From the NCBI RefSeq assembly GCF_900187965.1, contig NZ_FZNL01000005.1:1-64000 (forward strand): a stretch of DNA of 64,000 bases, in the 5' to 3' direction. The notes under the pieces were generated by a model, which was not told where the DNA came from, did no database searches, and was given only the letters and a program-made list of their open reading frames with translations. Shown in pieces: positions 27,483 through 36,667 of this stretch. The DNA comes from Flavobacterium sp. ov086 (GTDB taxonomy: Bacteria; Bacteroidota; Bacteroidia; Flavobacteriales; Flavobacteriaceae). Both the position numbers and the translations under genes were made by a program. Positions within the stretch are counted from its first letter, which is position 1, and every line of letters starts with the position of its first letter.

Positions 27483-28670
27483 ATGAACACAGAAAATTAT
27501 GATGTTATCGTTATTGGTGGCGGTCCAATAGGTCTTGCCACAGCATACCATCTTGGCAAACGAAAAGCAAAAACCTTAGTATTGGAGCAATTTACGTTTG
27601 TGAACCAGTTAGGGAGTTCTGCAGGAGTTTCGCGCCAGTTTAGAATTCCATATCCACAAGAATATATGGTACAAATGGCATTAGATGCGCAGCCTTATTG
27701 GGACGCGCTGGAAAAAGAAACTGACACTGCATTACTCGATAAAGTAGGCACGCTTTGGTTTGGAGATCCCGCAGTACATTCGACAGAAGGTAATATTGCT
27801 GAAGCCGAAGAAGCATTAAAGGCATTGGGAGTTCCTTATACAACGCTAACAGCGAAGGAAATCGAAGAAAAGTATCATTTTAAAAACTTACCGGAAAACT
27901 ATACCGGATTGTTTCAGGCTGATGGAGCCAGCATTAATTTTAAAGCGACAAATGAGACGCTTTTAGAGTTGTGCAAAAAAGAAGAAACGGTTCAATTAGA
28001 AGAGAATTCTCCGGTACTGATAATTAAACAGTCGGGGGAACTTTTTGAACTTACCACTCCAAACGGGATTTATATCGCTAAAAAAATAGCCATTATTCCC
28101 GGTCCTTACATTAATAGTGTAATCAATCTTCTGGATTTTAAAATAGAAGCTACGTATTGGAATATGTCTTCGGCCTATTTCAAAAAAGCAGATCCTGGTA
28201 TTCAATACCCAACATGGTTTGTCTTTCAAAATGCAATAGGCGAAAATGGCAATCAGTTTTATGGGTTTCCATCCGTCGATTGGGACCATCCGGAATACAT
28301 TCGGGTTGCACCGGATTTTGTTATTGATCCTCTTCAAGAACCAAGTGACAGAACTTTAATTCCTAATCCGCAAGAATTAGGATATACGTCCGATTGGGTA
28401 AAACAACATATGACAGGATTAAGCACAGAACCAGAATATACTTCAACATGTCTTATTGCACTGAGTAAAATTGCAAATAAAGAATTGTTGATTGATTTTG
28501 CCCCAAGCTATGTACCAAACCATAAAAACATTGTGCTATATGCTACAGGATGGGCTGCGAAATTCACTCCGTTTTTAGGAAAAATCATGTCAGATCTTGC
28601 TTTAGACGGACATACAGATTTTGATATTACCCCATTTCAATTAGGATACAAATATTTTAGAGCAATTTAA
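27483..28670 (+). CDS. FAD-dependent sarcosine oxidase / N-methyl amino acid oxidase-like protein
   Basis: This 395-residue protein has a Rossmann motif VIVIGGGPIGLATAYHLG. The MSOX-type GSSAGVSRQFRIPY segment near the flavin and the C-terminal ATGWAAKFTPFLG block are present. C323 (STCLIALS) aligns with the Cys that carries covalent FAD in monomeric sarcosine oxidase. The family oxidises secondary amines such as sarcosine or N-methyltryptophan, giving H2O2. It starts an apparent three-gene operon (13-bp gap to the next gene). The substrate is not known. Confidence 0.88.
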   Translation: MNTENYDVIVIGGGPIGLATAYHLGKRKAKTLVLEQFTFVNQLGSSAGVSRQFRIPYPQEYMVQMALDAQPYWDALEKETDTALLDKVGTLWFGDPAVHSTEGNIAEAEEALKALGVPYTTLTAKEIEEKYHFKNLPENYTGLFQADGASINFKATNETLLELCKKEETVQLEENSPVLIIKQSGELFELTTPNGIYIAKKIAIIPGPYINSVINLLDFKIEATYWNMSSAYFKKADPGIQYPTWFVFQNAIGENGNQFYGFPSVDWDHPEYIRVAPDFVIDPLQEPSDRTLIPNPQELGYTSDWVKQHMTGLSTEPEYTSTCLIALSKIANKELLIDFAPSYVPNHKNIVLYATGWAAKFTPFLGKIMSDLALDGHTDFDITPFQLGYKYFRAI

Positions 28671-28683
28671 AACGCACAATATT

Positions 28684-30441
28684 ATGAACAAAAATACTCC
28701 GTTAAATTCAGGAATGAGTCCTGATTTAAAAATCGAAACTGCTATTATTGGCGCCGGAACTTCTGGACTGTATACTGCTTATCGTCTGGTAACTGATAAA
28801 AAACATACCGCTGATCAGGTGCAAATCTTTGACATGAACAGTAAACTAGGCGGAAGACTGGAATCTGTTGTTATGCCGGGAATGAATTTTTGGGGAGAGT
28901 TAGGAGGAATGCGCTACCTGACTTCCCAAAAAATTGTAACCACATTGATTGAAGGGTATGTACCTCCGGGGGAACCCGGCAAACATATTCCTATTCTAAA
29001 AGATATCATGACACCAGTGCCGTTTCCTATGGGCGATCCGTCAAAGTTGTTAATGTATCTTAGAAAAGAGCGTTTTAAACAAGACGACTGGAATGTTGCT
29101 CAGGCAGTAGATAAAAAATTGCCAACCCGATATTATCTAAATGAAAATGATTTTGGGTTTAGTTCAGATCAGCTTTTTAATAAAATTATCTACGATGTTT
29201 TAATGGCTGATCCGTGGGTTGCGGAAAATTTTGGAAAGAAAATCATAAAAGGAAGTACTATTTACGATTATAGTTTTGAATTGGATAGTAGGGATTGGGA
29301 TGATATAAAACCCAAATTGGTTTATAATTTCCCTAATTCTCCTTACGACAAACGTAAAGTAAATGATCTTGGTTTTTGGAATTTAATCAAGGATCAGGTT
29401 TCGCAGGAAGGATATGAATTTTTGGCGAATGCCGGAGGTTATTATTCCAATACGATAAATTGGAACTCAGCCGAAGCTTTCCCTTATATGGTGGGCGATT
29501 TTTCGGCAGGAACAATTTATAAAACTATCGAAGAAGGATATGATAGTATCGCATATGCATTAGCCAATTCTTATATGGACAATGAAGGCGCCTGCATCTG
29601 GTCTGAAAATAAACTGGTGACTTTTACCAAAGAACATTCCGTGAAAACGCATAAATACCAATTGACGTTTCTAAATCTGAAAACAAACAGTATCTGGCAT
29701 GTATACGCCAATAATATCGTTTTGGCTATGCCGAGAAGATCTTTGGAACTTTTAGATCAGAATAATTTCTTTTTTAATGTAAATGAAAACTCCGTTATCA
29801 ATAAAAACATTCGTTCTGTAATTATGGAACCCGCTTTTAAAATATTAATGGGCTTTGAATATCCATGGTGGAAAGAATTAGGAATTGACTCTGGACATTC
29901 TATTACCGATTTACCTATGAGACAATGTTATTATTTTGGAACAGATCCTGAAAATCAGAATTCAATGTTGTTGGGAAGTTATGGAGATATGGAAACAGAA
30001 ACCTTCTGGAAAGCACTTTCTGATGATAAAGTCCTTTTTGAGGTAAAACCTAATAAATCAGCTTCGTTAAAAGAGTTGCATCAACTAAATGATGTTCAGG
30101 CTACTAAATTAATGGTTGGCGAATTGATGAATCAGCTTCGCGAATTGCACGGTGCAGATGTAACGATACCGGAACCTTATGTAACTTATTTTAAAGATTG
30201 GACAGATGATCCTTTTGGCGCAGGTTATCATGCCTGGAAAGCCGGGTACTCTGTTAAAAATGTTATGCCGTACATGAGAAAACCAGATACAAATGAACAA
30301 ATTCATATTTGCGGAGAAGCATATTCTGATCAGCAGGGTTGGGTAGAAGGTGCTTTTTGTGAAGCAGAGAAAATGCTTCAGGAATATTTTGGACTTGATC
30401 GTCCATTCTGGATACCTGAAACGTATTATTTGGGTTGGTAA
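28684..30441 (+). CDS. Flavin amine oxidase / L-amino acid oxidase-like protein
   Basis: This 585-residue protein has an FAD-binding motif TAIIGAGTSGLYTAYRL near residues 18-34, then GGRLESVVMPGMNFWGELGG, the pattern in which monoamine and L-amino acid oxidases place the Arg and Gly around FAD. The C-terminal FAD motif is HICGEAYSDQQGWVEGAF. It has no signal peptide. It would convert an amine or amino acid to an imine and H2O2. It sits between the sarcosine oxidase-like gene and a beta-barrel protein gene in one operon. Substrate unknown. Confidence 0.88.
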   Translation: MNKNTPLNSGMSPDLKIETAIIGAGTSGLYTAYRLVTDKKHTADQVQIFDMNSKLGGRLESVVMPGMNFWGELGGMRYLTSQKIVTTLIEGYVPPGEPGKHIPILKDIMTPVPFPMGDPSKLLMYLRKERFKQDDWNVAQAVDKKLPTRYYLNENDFGFSSDQLFNKIIYDVLMADPWVAENFGKKIIKGSTIYDYSFELDSRDWDDIKPKLVYNFPNSPYDKRKVNDLGFWNLIKDQVSQEGYEFLANAGGYYSNTINWNSAEAFPYMVGDFSAGTIYKTIEEGYDSIAYALANSYMDNEGACIWSENKLVTFTKEHSVKTHKYQLTFLNLKTNSIWHVYANNIVLAMPRRSLELLDQNNFFFNVNENSVINKNIRSVIMEPAFKILMGFEYPWWKELGIDSGHSITDLPMRQCYYFGTDPENQNSMLLGSYGDMETETFWKALSDDKVLFEVKPNKSASLKELHQLNDVQATKLMVGELMNQLRELHGADVTIPEPYVTYFKDWTDDPFGAGYHAWKAGYSVKNVMPYMRKPDTNEQIHICGEAYSDQQGWVEGAFCEAEKMLQEYFGLDRPFWIPETYYLGW

Positions 30442-30468
30442 ATCGAATCAATTTCTTAAAAAAGGGTG

Positions 30469-32082
30469 ATGTATTATCTGCCTTTGGGTGTAGGGATTAT
30501 TAATTATAAAAAAGATATTATGCTAAAACGTAAAAATGCTGAAGATGAGATAAACTTAGCTCAGGCAAACTTAAATTCAGTTGAAAATAGAAAAGAAGTC
30601 TTTCCGGGAGCTTTACAGGAGGACAATAAAGTGACATTAGATAAATTGATGACGGGATATTCAAAAGTTCAAATTGAAGATCCAATTAGACCTTTTTATG
30701 AAGATAATTTACAGAAAATAGTAAACAATGTAGATTATGGTATTTTAAAAGTATTACAAGGAACTTGGGTGAGTTATAACAATAGCGCACAAAGCCAAAG
30801 AAAATTAAATGGAACTGGTATACATACTACCATTATGCCTTCGCCGGGTACAAATGCAGGAACAATTCCCGGAAAATATAGTTTTGAATGTCAGGAATAT
30901 ATAGAAAAACTAACATTTGATTTGGTTCCTGGCGGAGTTCGTAATCGCGGTGGGGCAAATGAACAATTTTGCGGAGCTGTAAAATACGACCAAAGCATTA
31001 AAAGCGTAACTACTGTTGAAGGTCAGGAAGCTTTGCAATACACTCCAATTCATGAGGAGAATGGGATGTATTTATGGCTTAGCGATGTGTTTAATTATGC
31101 TGCCACCGAAAAAACGATTAAGGATGATCGCGGTGTGCATGCTGTATCACCGACTAATCCCAACAAAGATTTATATAAAAGCGGATATCAGGACGAAACC
31201 CTTTTTCTAATTCTAAATGACCTTGGTCAAAAAGAATATGTAACGCAGGAAAATTTAAATGGACGAAAATATTACGAAATTATCGCAGCCAAAGAGCTTA
31301 AAGTTGGAGCGGGTCAAACTGGGCAATATTTCATACCGGATTATTCTATTTCCAGAAGTGGAGTAATTCCGCATGGAAGTACCATAACTTTGTTAGGAGA
31401 TTTGGTTCGAAATAATGCGGGTAAAAAGGATAAAAAATTCTTATTCGAAGGTCCGCCACCATTTCCAGAGGGCGATGCTGCCTGGAAATATGATCATCTT
31501 TCGCTTTCGAAAACCATGGGAGGAGCCGGTGCGAGCGAAAAAGACCCTATTAACCTTGACAAACCCGCACCTGATTGGGTGTTCGAAAAACTTAATGATA
31601 TTAATGATTTCGGAGAAAATAAAATCTATACACAGCGAATACTTGCAGATCCCTTATATCCTTATTCAGTAAGGCCTGATTTACGTCTTCGGGATACCAA
31701 TAAAGGAGATAACATAATCAATTATGTCCTTATTGAAATGTCATCCAAAAATAAAACCGGAGCACAAGGAGGGATATTAAATGTTCCGTTTGTAAATCGT
31801 TTTGTTCCTACAGTCGAAATGAATACGCGCATGTGGATAGAAACTGTTTTAGAAGACGGTAAAGAAATTCTTCAGTTGCAGTATGAGCAAGTTATATTTT
31901 TTGAATTTGATTTTGGAGATGATGGAGGTACTACAAGCTGGCCACATATACAAGTTAATACGCTTCGTAAAATCGAAGATGTACCTCTTGATCAGAAACG
32001 TTTAATCGAAGAGCAATTTCCGGATTCTAAAAAATATGAATCTTCAGCATCAGCGTCAGGATGTCCTTATCATAAAGAGTAA
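30469..32082 (+). CDS. Conserved-looking protein with possible nitrobindin-like beta-barrel
   Basis: The start may be ATG 30469 (537 residues), or ATG 30520 (MLKRKNAEDE), which removes a hydrophobic stretch of doubtful value; an in-frame GTG at 30466 is less likely. Early sequence ILKVLQGTWVSYNN, GTGIHTTIMPSPGT and a later IHEENGMYLWL recall the GTW and HxETG pattern of nitrobindin-like barrels that can bind haem. The tail is Cys-Pro-Tyr-His (residues near the C-terminus), like haem-regulatory CP motifs. I do not recognise a firm family. It follows the amine oxidase by 27 bp and is probably its partner. Confidence 0.7.
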   Translation: MYYLPLGVGIINYKKDIMLKRKNAEDEINLAQANLNSVENRKEVFPGALQEDNKVTLDKLMTGYSKVQIEDPIRPFYEDNLQKIVNNVDYGILKVLQGTWVSYNNSAQSQRKLNGTGIHTTIMPSPGTNAGTIPGKYSFECQEYIEKLTFDLVPGGVRNRGGANEQFCGAVKYDQSIKSVTTVEGQEALQYTPIHEENGMYLWLSDVFNYAATEKTIKDDRGVHAVSPTNPNKDLYKSGYQDETLFLILNDLGQKEYVTQENLNGRKYYEIIAAKELKVGAGQTGQYFIPDYSISRSGVIPHGSTITLLGDLVRNNAGKKDKKFLFEGPPPFPEGDAAWKYDHLSLSKTMGGAGASEKDPINLDKPAPDWVFEKLNDINDFGENKIYTQRILADPLYPYSVRPDLRLRDTNKGDNIINYVLIEMSSKNKTGAQGGILNVPFVNRFVPTVEMNTRMWIETVLEDGKEILQLQYEQVIFFEFDFGDDGGTTSWPHIQVNTLRKIEDVPLDQKRLIEEQFPDSKKYESSASASGCPYHKE

Positions 32083-32094
32083 TTATAAAAAAGT

Positions 32095-32130
32095 CCACGG
32101 TATTTTGTATTAAAATGCCGTGGTTTTTAA
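32095..32130 (+). terminator. Intrinsic terminator of the oxidase cassette
   Basis: CCACGGTATTTT at 32095-32106 pairs with AAAATGCCGTGG at 32112-32123 (one G-U pair), followed by T5. It closes the operon 27483-32082. Confidence 0.85.
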
Positions 32131-32199
32131 CGATCAATAGTATCGTCCTAAAATTTTTCTGTTAACACAAATAGATGTAAATTTATTTTGCCTGGAAAA

Positions 32200-32862
32200 T
32201 TAATCTATTCCTAAAAATTCATTTAATCCAATAGCGTCTTTTCTAATCTCAGATTGCCAGCTTTTTTTATATTTCTTTTTTAAATGTTTAAAAGTCAGTT
32301 TATTGTACGCTTTTACATATTCAGGACTACGATCCTGAATTGGCGCATAACTTATTTTATATTTTAGTTGAAATTCATAATCTGGTTTTTTCAAACCATA
32401 GTCTAAAATAAAAATAAGAGGGCTGTAATAATCTCTCTTGAAATTGTATTTTGGATCATTGGAGTTTTTTAAATCTTCGGCGGAAATAGTTGTAATAGCA
32501 TTACGAAATTTTTCTCTTTTTACAGGTATTGGCGGAACTATGCATTCGTTCTCATGTGAATGATCCATTTGCATTATCACTTCAATATCATTTTTAGCTG
32601 CACTAACTCTTTGGCGAAAAAATCCCATATAAGTAAAAATTAAGAATTGATCTGAATTCACTTTAATAGAAAAACGACCCTCAAAATCGCTTTGCACATC
32701 TGTTTTTGTTCCTTCAATTAAGATATTTGCTCCCGGAATTAGAAGTCCCAGACTATCCATAACGGTCCCGTATACTATTCTGTTTTGTGCAAAGGATAAT
32801 TGTGAAAACAGAATTAGGATAAAAAATATCTTGAAGTTTTTCATAATTAGATTTTTATTCAA
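32200..32862 (-). CDS. Exported protein with carboxypeptidase-regulatory-like domain
   Basis: This 220-residue protein has a signal peptide ending LSFAQ; ATG 32844 (MKNFKIFFILI) is the likelier start than ATG 32862. It then has a CarboxypepD_reg-like beta-sandwich (IVYGTVMDSLGLLIPGANIL, TDVQSDFEGRFSI), the same module found at the N-terminus of SusC proteins. The C-terminal 100 residues are helical and basic with no recognised domain. It is co-oriented with the next gene upstream and may form an operon with it. Function unknown. Confidence 0.8.
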   Translation of the reverse strand: MNKNLIMKNFKIFFILILFSQLSFAQNRIVYGTVMDSLGLLIPGANILIEGTKTDVQSDFEGRFSIKVNSDQFLIFTYMGFFRQRVSAAKNDIEVIMQMDHSHENECIVPPIPVKREKFRNAITTISAEDLKNSNDPKYNFKRDYYSPLIFILDYGLKKPDYEFQLKYKISYAPIQDRSPEYVKAYNKLTFKHLKKKYKKSWQSEIRKDAIGLNEFLGID

Positions 32863-32884
32863 TGTTAATTAAAATCTATTGTTT

Positions 32885-34105
32885 TTAATGGATTTCATCT
32901 ACTGTCCAATGAAAAAGAGGTTGTAATAATGGGAGCTTTCTCCAAGGCAGTGATTTAGAATAAATAGTAATGCCCAATTCTGGGGAATAAATTTCTAATG
33001 TTTTTGAATTTTCCGAGTATTTGTATTGTAATTTTATTTTCTGACCATCGTAATTGGTTAATGTAAATTGATTTTCAGTTTCATTGATTTCTAAATGAAA
33101 ATCTTCCATTGTGTCATCTGTATATTGAAAAATAAAATAATTATTCCGATGAATGAAGATGCGTTTTATTTTCAGATTTACAGAATTTTTCTCCACTTGC
33201 TTCTTTTCTGTTTTTACAACTTCGTAAGCACCATACAACGGATTTCGAGCAATTTTGTCGTCATTAAAATTTTCTTTTTGAACGTATGGAAAAACAGACT
33301 CCATGAAAAGGAAAAAAAATACTAATGTTTTTATAGTAATTCTTATGGGCTTAGAAGTAATTAAGGCTGAACCTTCAAGACGAGATAATACAACTGGTTT
33401 GTTCGATATAAAAAATTGAATGATCTTTTTCAAATTCGGCGAAAGCAATAAAAAACAAATTAGCAGTAAGAATAAGGAATATAATTTTACCGAAATATCA
33501 AATCCAAAATTGATAAAAACAACATTTATTAAAACTCCCAAAAGAATAAAAAGACCAAGAACCCTTGTTTTGTTAAAAAGCAACATCAAAGCAGGAATAA
33601 CCTCTGTTAAACCCATGAAAATATTGTAACTATAGGAAGTTCCCATAGTGCTCCAAAACAAAATGTCTTTATCGAGCATTCCCAAAGGCGTGTATAAAGT
33701 GTTAGGTTCCGGAAGATAGAATTGCACTTTAAAGATTTTATCAAAACCGTATTTGAGCATAATGCAGGCAAGATAATACGTCAATATTATTTGAATTACT
33801 TTGAAAATAAAATTCTTGTGCGTTTTCCAAAAATCAAAAAAAGAAAGGATTGAAACTGCAATTACAGCAATCAGAAACAGTATAATAAACAGCAAATATA
33901 AGGTTGCAGAATCTGATGTGATTTCAGAATTTGCAATTGTAATTTCTTTGAAATTATAAGTAATAAGGTGAATTAAATCTTCAAAAAAAAGTTTTGTTAT
34001 TTTAGATTGAAAATCAAGATATCGAAAAGAAAAAGGCACAAATAACACTCCTAGTAATGAAAATATTAGAAGTATTTGGTACGCGAAAAATCCTGATTTT
34101 CTCAT
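32885..34105 (-). CDS. Membrane protein, DoxX-like core with C-terminal periplasmic domain
   Basis: This 406-residue protein has about six or seven membrane segments (for example LYLLFIILFLIAVIAVSILS and SVKLYSLFLLLICFLLLSP). The central FWSTMGTSYSYNIFMGLTEVIPALMLL resembles the DoxX fold. A soluble C-terminal part of about 120 residues (RIFIHRNNYFIFQYTDDTME) follows. DoxX-like proteins are linked to redox and thiol stress in other bacteria, but the present variant is long and its role is not known. Confidence 0.7.
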   Translation of the reverse strand: MRKSGFFAYQILLIFSLLGVLFVPFSFRYLDFQSKITKLFFEDLIHLITYNFKEITIANSEITSDSATLYLLFIILFLIAVIAVSILSFFDFWKTHKNFIFKVIQIILTYYLACIMLKYGFDKIFKVQFYLPEPNTLYTPLGMLDKDILFWSTMGTSYSYNIFMGLTEVIPALMLLFNKTRVLGLFILLGVLINVVFINFGFDISVKLYSLFLLLICFLLLSPNLKKIIQFFISNKPVVLSRLEGSALITSKPIRITIKTLVFFFLFMESVFPYVQKENFNDDKIARNPLYGAYEVVKTEKKQVEKNSVNLKIKRIFIHRNNYFIFQYTDDTMEDFHLEINETENQFTLTNYDGQKIKLQYKYSENSKTLEIYSPELGITIYSKSLPWRKLPLLQPLFHWTVDEIH

Positions 34106-34112
34106 TTAAGGT

Positions 34113-34541
34113 TTATTTATTTTTGAAGCCAATGAATACGACTTCATTAGTAGGAGTATTGTACAGTATTTTCTTTGAGGATTTGATAAATTTTACTGTA
34201 TTTTTTTTATTTAATATAGGATCATTGATAAGTGTATCAGTTAGATGTGTAAAATCTATTTTTTTTAAATCTCTAAATTGTGCTCCAGGCTCGTACTTTT
34301 CTTTAGACTGTCTATATTTTACTATAGTTATAGAATTGTTTACGGCAATAATGGTATCTAATCTGCGAATGTATGTATTCGCTATTCCAAAATTGGAACG
34401 ACTTATATCAAACAAATTATTCTTGTATGCCTTTGCAAAGGAGCTGTTAGATCCGCTGTGGCTCTTGTGTGCGATTATCTTGGTTTGTGCCTGAGATAAT
34501 GATGTGAAGAGTAGTAAAGCAAATACGACTTTTAGTTTCAT
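34113..34541 (-). CDS. Small exported protein of unknown function
   Basis: This 142-residue protein has a signal peptide (VFALLLFTSLSQAQ). The mature part is basic and Ser/Lys-rich with no cysteine and no recognised domain. It ends 7 bp before the start of the DoxX-like gene on the same strand, so the two are probably co-transcribed. Confidence 0.7.
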   Translation of the reverse strand: MKLKVVFALLLFTSLSQAQTKIIAHKSHSGSNSSFAKAYKNNLFDISRSNFGIANTYIRRLDTIIAVNNSITIVKYRQSKEKYEPGAQFRDLKKIDFTHLTDTLINDPILNKKNTVKFIKSSKKILYNTPTNEVVFIGFKNK

Positions 34542-35008
34542 GATTATTAGTTTTTTTGATTGTTAAAAATTACGTAATTACTATATACAATTAAGAACTT
34601 TAAAGGATTTAGACAATTCTTTATAATCATCAATATCCTGTAATTTTAAATGATAAAAGAAGACAGATAAGTAAATGTTTTTCATATTTAGGTATAAAGT
34701 TCGATTCTGAAAAGTAATTAAAAATCAGAGACATTATAATTTCTCTTTTATATATAGAGTATAGTTTATTAAGAAAGGTTGGGAGTGAAGATAAAATTAT
34801 TTTATAAAGGATGAAAATATTTTTAAATGATTTGAATACCACCACTTTTTGTAGAAGAGGACAGGAGCTTAATTGCAGGAAATTTTTAATTAATAAATCC
34901 TGAAAAGGAGTGTTTTTTTTAATAGAAAACGGTTTTGCCTTATTTTTAGATATTTCCACTATAATTTTCATCTTAGGAAACATTCCAAATTGATAATAAT
35001 ATTTTTTT
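34542..35008. other. Intergenic region with ECF-like promoter and small frame
   Basis: No full gene is supported. The reverse strand carries a degenerate ECF-like promoter (34752-34783) and, 18 bp downstream of it, a 34-codon frame (34630-34734, begins MSLIFNYFSESN). The frame is open further upstream, but the promoter lies inside that extension, so the longer version is unlikely. Confidence 0.5.
34752..34783 (-). promoter_or_regulatory. Degenerate ECF-sigma-like promoter
   Basis: Reverse strand CCCAACCTTTCTT is followed by CTCTATAT with the same spacing as the elements at 23689 and 39007. The downstream half has lost the GCATC core. It precedes a 34-codon frame, so the gene it served may have decayed. 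Confidence 0.35.
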
Positions 35009-35041
35009 TTTGATTATTAAATATACTTTTTAGTATATTTG
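35009..35041 (+). promoter_or_regulatory. TetR promoter with overlapping operator
   Basis: TTTG at 35009-35012 and TATATTTG at 35034-35041 form a promoter with 21 bp spacing. A perfect palindrome AAATATACT-N4-AGTATATTT at 35019-35040 covers the -7 box, an ideal site for repression. A near copy lies at 35668-35689. Confidence 0.7.
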
Positions 35042-35062
35042 CACTATAATTTATAAACTACA

Positions 35063-35653
35063 ATGCTAACAAAGGCAGAAAGAACAAAACAATTTATACT
35101 TGAAACTGCAATACCTCTTTATAATGAGAAAGGTATTTCAGGAGTGAATATAGACGATATTCTCGAAGCTACAAAGTTAACAAAAGGTTGTCTTTATGGC
35201 CATTTTGAAAATAAAGAAGATTTGTCTGAGCAAGTAATTGATTTATCGCTTAAGATGGTTTCAGACAAAATCAGAGCTGCGGTTTATAGCGGGAAAACGA
35301 TTAAAGGTAAAATATTTGCCTTTTTAGATTTTTATAAGAATCCTATTGAAACGTATATTTCCGGAGGATGTCCAATTTTTAATGCAGCAGTTGAGGCAGA
35401 TGATAATTATCCTTTTATAAAAGAGAAAGTTGCCAAAGTATTTAGAAACGGTCAGATGGAATTAACTGCTTTGCTTCAGGAAGGAATCAATATTGGCGAA
35501 TTTTCTAATAAACTTGATCCAGTAGTTTTTGCTTTCAAATTGGTAGCATCTGTAGAGGGAGGTATTGTAATGTGTAGAGTTATGAATACAGCAAAACCAA
35601 TGCAGGGTCTTATTAAGAGTCTAAAGGCTGAATTAGAACTGTACATAATTTGA
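35063..35653 (+). CDS. TetR/AcrR-family repressor
   Basis: This 196-residue protein has a TetR helix-turn-helix at residues 10-55 (ILETAIPLYNEKGISGVNID and TKGCLYGHFENKEDLSEQVI). The C-terminal ligand domain contains SGGCPIFNAAVEADDNYPF, typical of the AcrR-like group with a C-terminal domain of the YcdC/TetR_C type. A palindrome overlaps its promoter, and a related palindrome stands before the SDR/quinone reductase genes downstream. It probably represses itself and those genes until an electrophile or similar inducer binds. Confidence 0.93.
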   Translation: MLTKAERTKQFILETAIPLYNEKGISGVNIDDILEATKLTKGCLYGHFENKEDLSEQVIDLSLKMVSDKIRAAVYSGKTIKGKIFAFLDFYKNPIETYISGGCPIFNAAVEADDNYPFIKEKVAKVFRNGQMELTALLQEGINIGEFSNKLDPVVFAFKLVASVEGGIVMCRVMNTAKPMQGLIKSLKAELELYII

Positions 35654-35667
35654 TTTTTTTTGTTGTA

Positions 35668-35710
35668 AAATAGACTTTTTAGTATATTTTAAAATAAACT
35701 ATAAAGTCTA
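35668..35710 (+). promoter_or_regulatory. Second TetR-type operator region
   Basis: AAATAGACT-N4-AGTATATTT at 35668-35689 matches the TetR promoter palindrome with one change. It overlaps a second inverted repeat (35671-35683 with 35698-35710, 12 of 13 bases). The region lies between the TetR stop and the SDR genes, 170 bp before the intact SDR start. Confidence 0.6.
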
Positions 35711-35783
35711 AAACAAGCAGTAATTGATACCGTTTTTAGAATGAAAAAGTAAATAAGAATGTTTTTAATGTAATAAAAAGGGA

Positions 35784-35870
35784 ATGAAAGCAACAGGAAA
35801 CACAAAATTCATAAGTGGCAAAAGTGCTGGAATTGGATTAGCATTAGCAAAAAAACAGATTTTTAAATAA
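35784..35870 (+). pseudogene. Truncated SDR remnant
   Basis: A 28-codon frame starts MKATGNTKFISGKSAGIGLA and stops. FISGKSAGIG has the glycine pattern (GxxxGIG) of SDR coenzyme sites and the DltE-like N-terminal style. The rest of the fold is missing. It lies 7 bp before an intact SDR gene. It could instead be a leader frame, but the motif match favours decay. Confidence 0.6.
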
Positions 35871-35877
35871 AAGAAAC

Positions 35878-36645
35878 ATGGATATAAAAGGCAAAACGAT
35901 CCTAATTACCGGAGGAGGTTCCGGGATTGGTTTAGAATCTGCAAAACAATTTTTAGCCCAAGGTGCAAAAGTAATTATCACGGGCAGGAATCAGGATAAA
36001 TTAGAGGCGGCAAAAAAGTTATTCCCGTCACTAATCATTATAAAAAGTGATGTTGAAAATCCGGAAGATGCCATTGCTCTTTTTGATAAAGTGGTTTCTT
36101 TAGGCGGAATCGATATTTTGTACAATAATGCAGGCGTTGGAAGTCCGGCACTTAATTTAGGGATTGCAAATGAGCAAATTTTGAAGAATGCGTTTTACGA
36201 AATGAACATTAATTATTTTGGTGTTATTAGATTGAATAATCTTTTTATAGAAATGCTGAAATCAAGAAAAGAAGCCGCCATAATCAATACAACTTCTATT
36301 TTGAGTATGGTACCCGCTCTTGAAGAACCAACTTATTCTGCAACCAAAGCGGCTTTGAGTTTTTATACCAGGATACTTAGAAAGAATTTAGAGATCCTAA
36401 AAAGTACTGTAAAAGTGTTTGAATTGCTTCCTCCGGTTGTAGCAACCGAAATGACGGCCCAAAGAAAGGATAAGAAAATAACCCCTGAACAGTTGGTTAA
36501 AGCACTGATTACGGGAATTAAAAAAGATCAATACACCATTCGCACAGGCGATACAAAACTGCTTTATATCGTAAGCAGGTTCTTTCCTGAACTGGCTTTT
36601 AACCTGGTGAATCCTAAAAAGATTTATGCAAGTCTGCAACAATAA
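35878..36645 (+). CDS. Short-chain dehydrogenase/reductase
   Basis: This 255-residue protein has the coenzyme motif TGGGSGIG at residues 11-18, NNAG (DILYNNAGVG), the active-site Ser in NTTSIL and Y153-x3-K157 (YSATKAA). It is of the DltE-like classical SDR type, with NADP(H) likely given the Arg in ITGRNQ. It probably oxidises or reduces a small carbonyl compound. It starts an operon with a quinone-reductase-like gene (22-bp gap), and both are likely controlled by the TetR protein. Confidence 0.94.
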   Translation: MDIKGKTILITGGGSGIGLESAKQFLAQGAKVIITGRNQDKLEAAKKLFPSLIIIKSDVENPEDAIALFDKVVSLGGIDILYNNAGVGSPALNLGIANEQILKNAFYEMNINYFGVIRLNNLFIEMLKSRKEAAIINTTSILSMVPALEEPTYSATKAALSFYTRILRKNLEILKSTVKVFELLPPVVATEMTAQRKDKKITPEQLVKALITGIKKDQYTIRTGDTKLLYIVSRFFPELAFNLVNPKKIYASLQQ

Positions 36646-36667
36646 ATAAAACTCTAAAGTAGATAGA

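Noticed and set aside
34630..34983. 117-codon reverse-strand frame
   Set aside because: Its upstream two thirds contain the ECF-like promoter copy and no protein-like pattern; only the last 34 codons follow a possible start.
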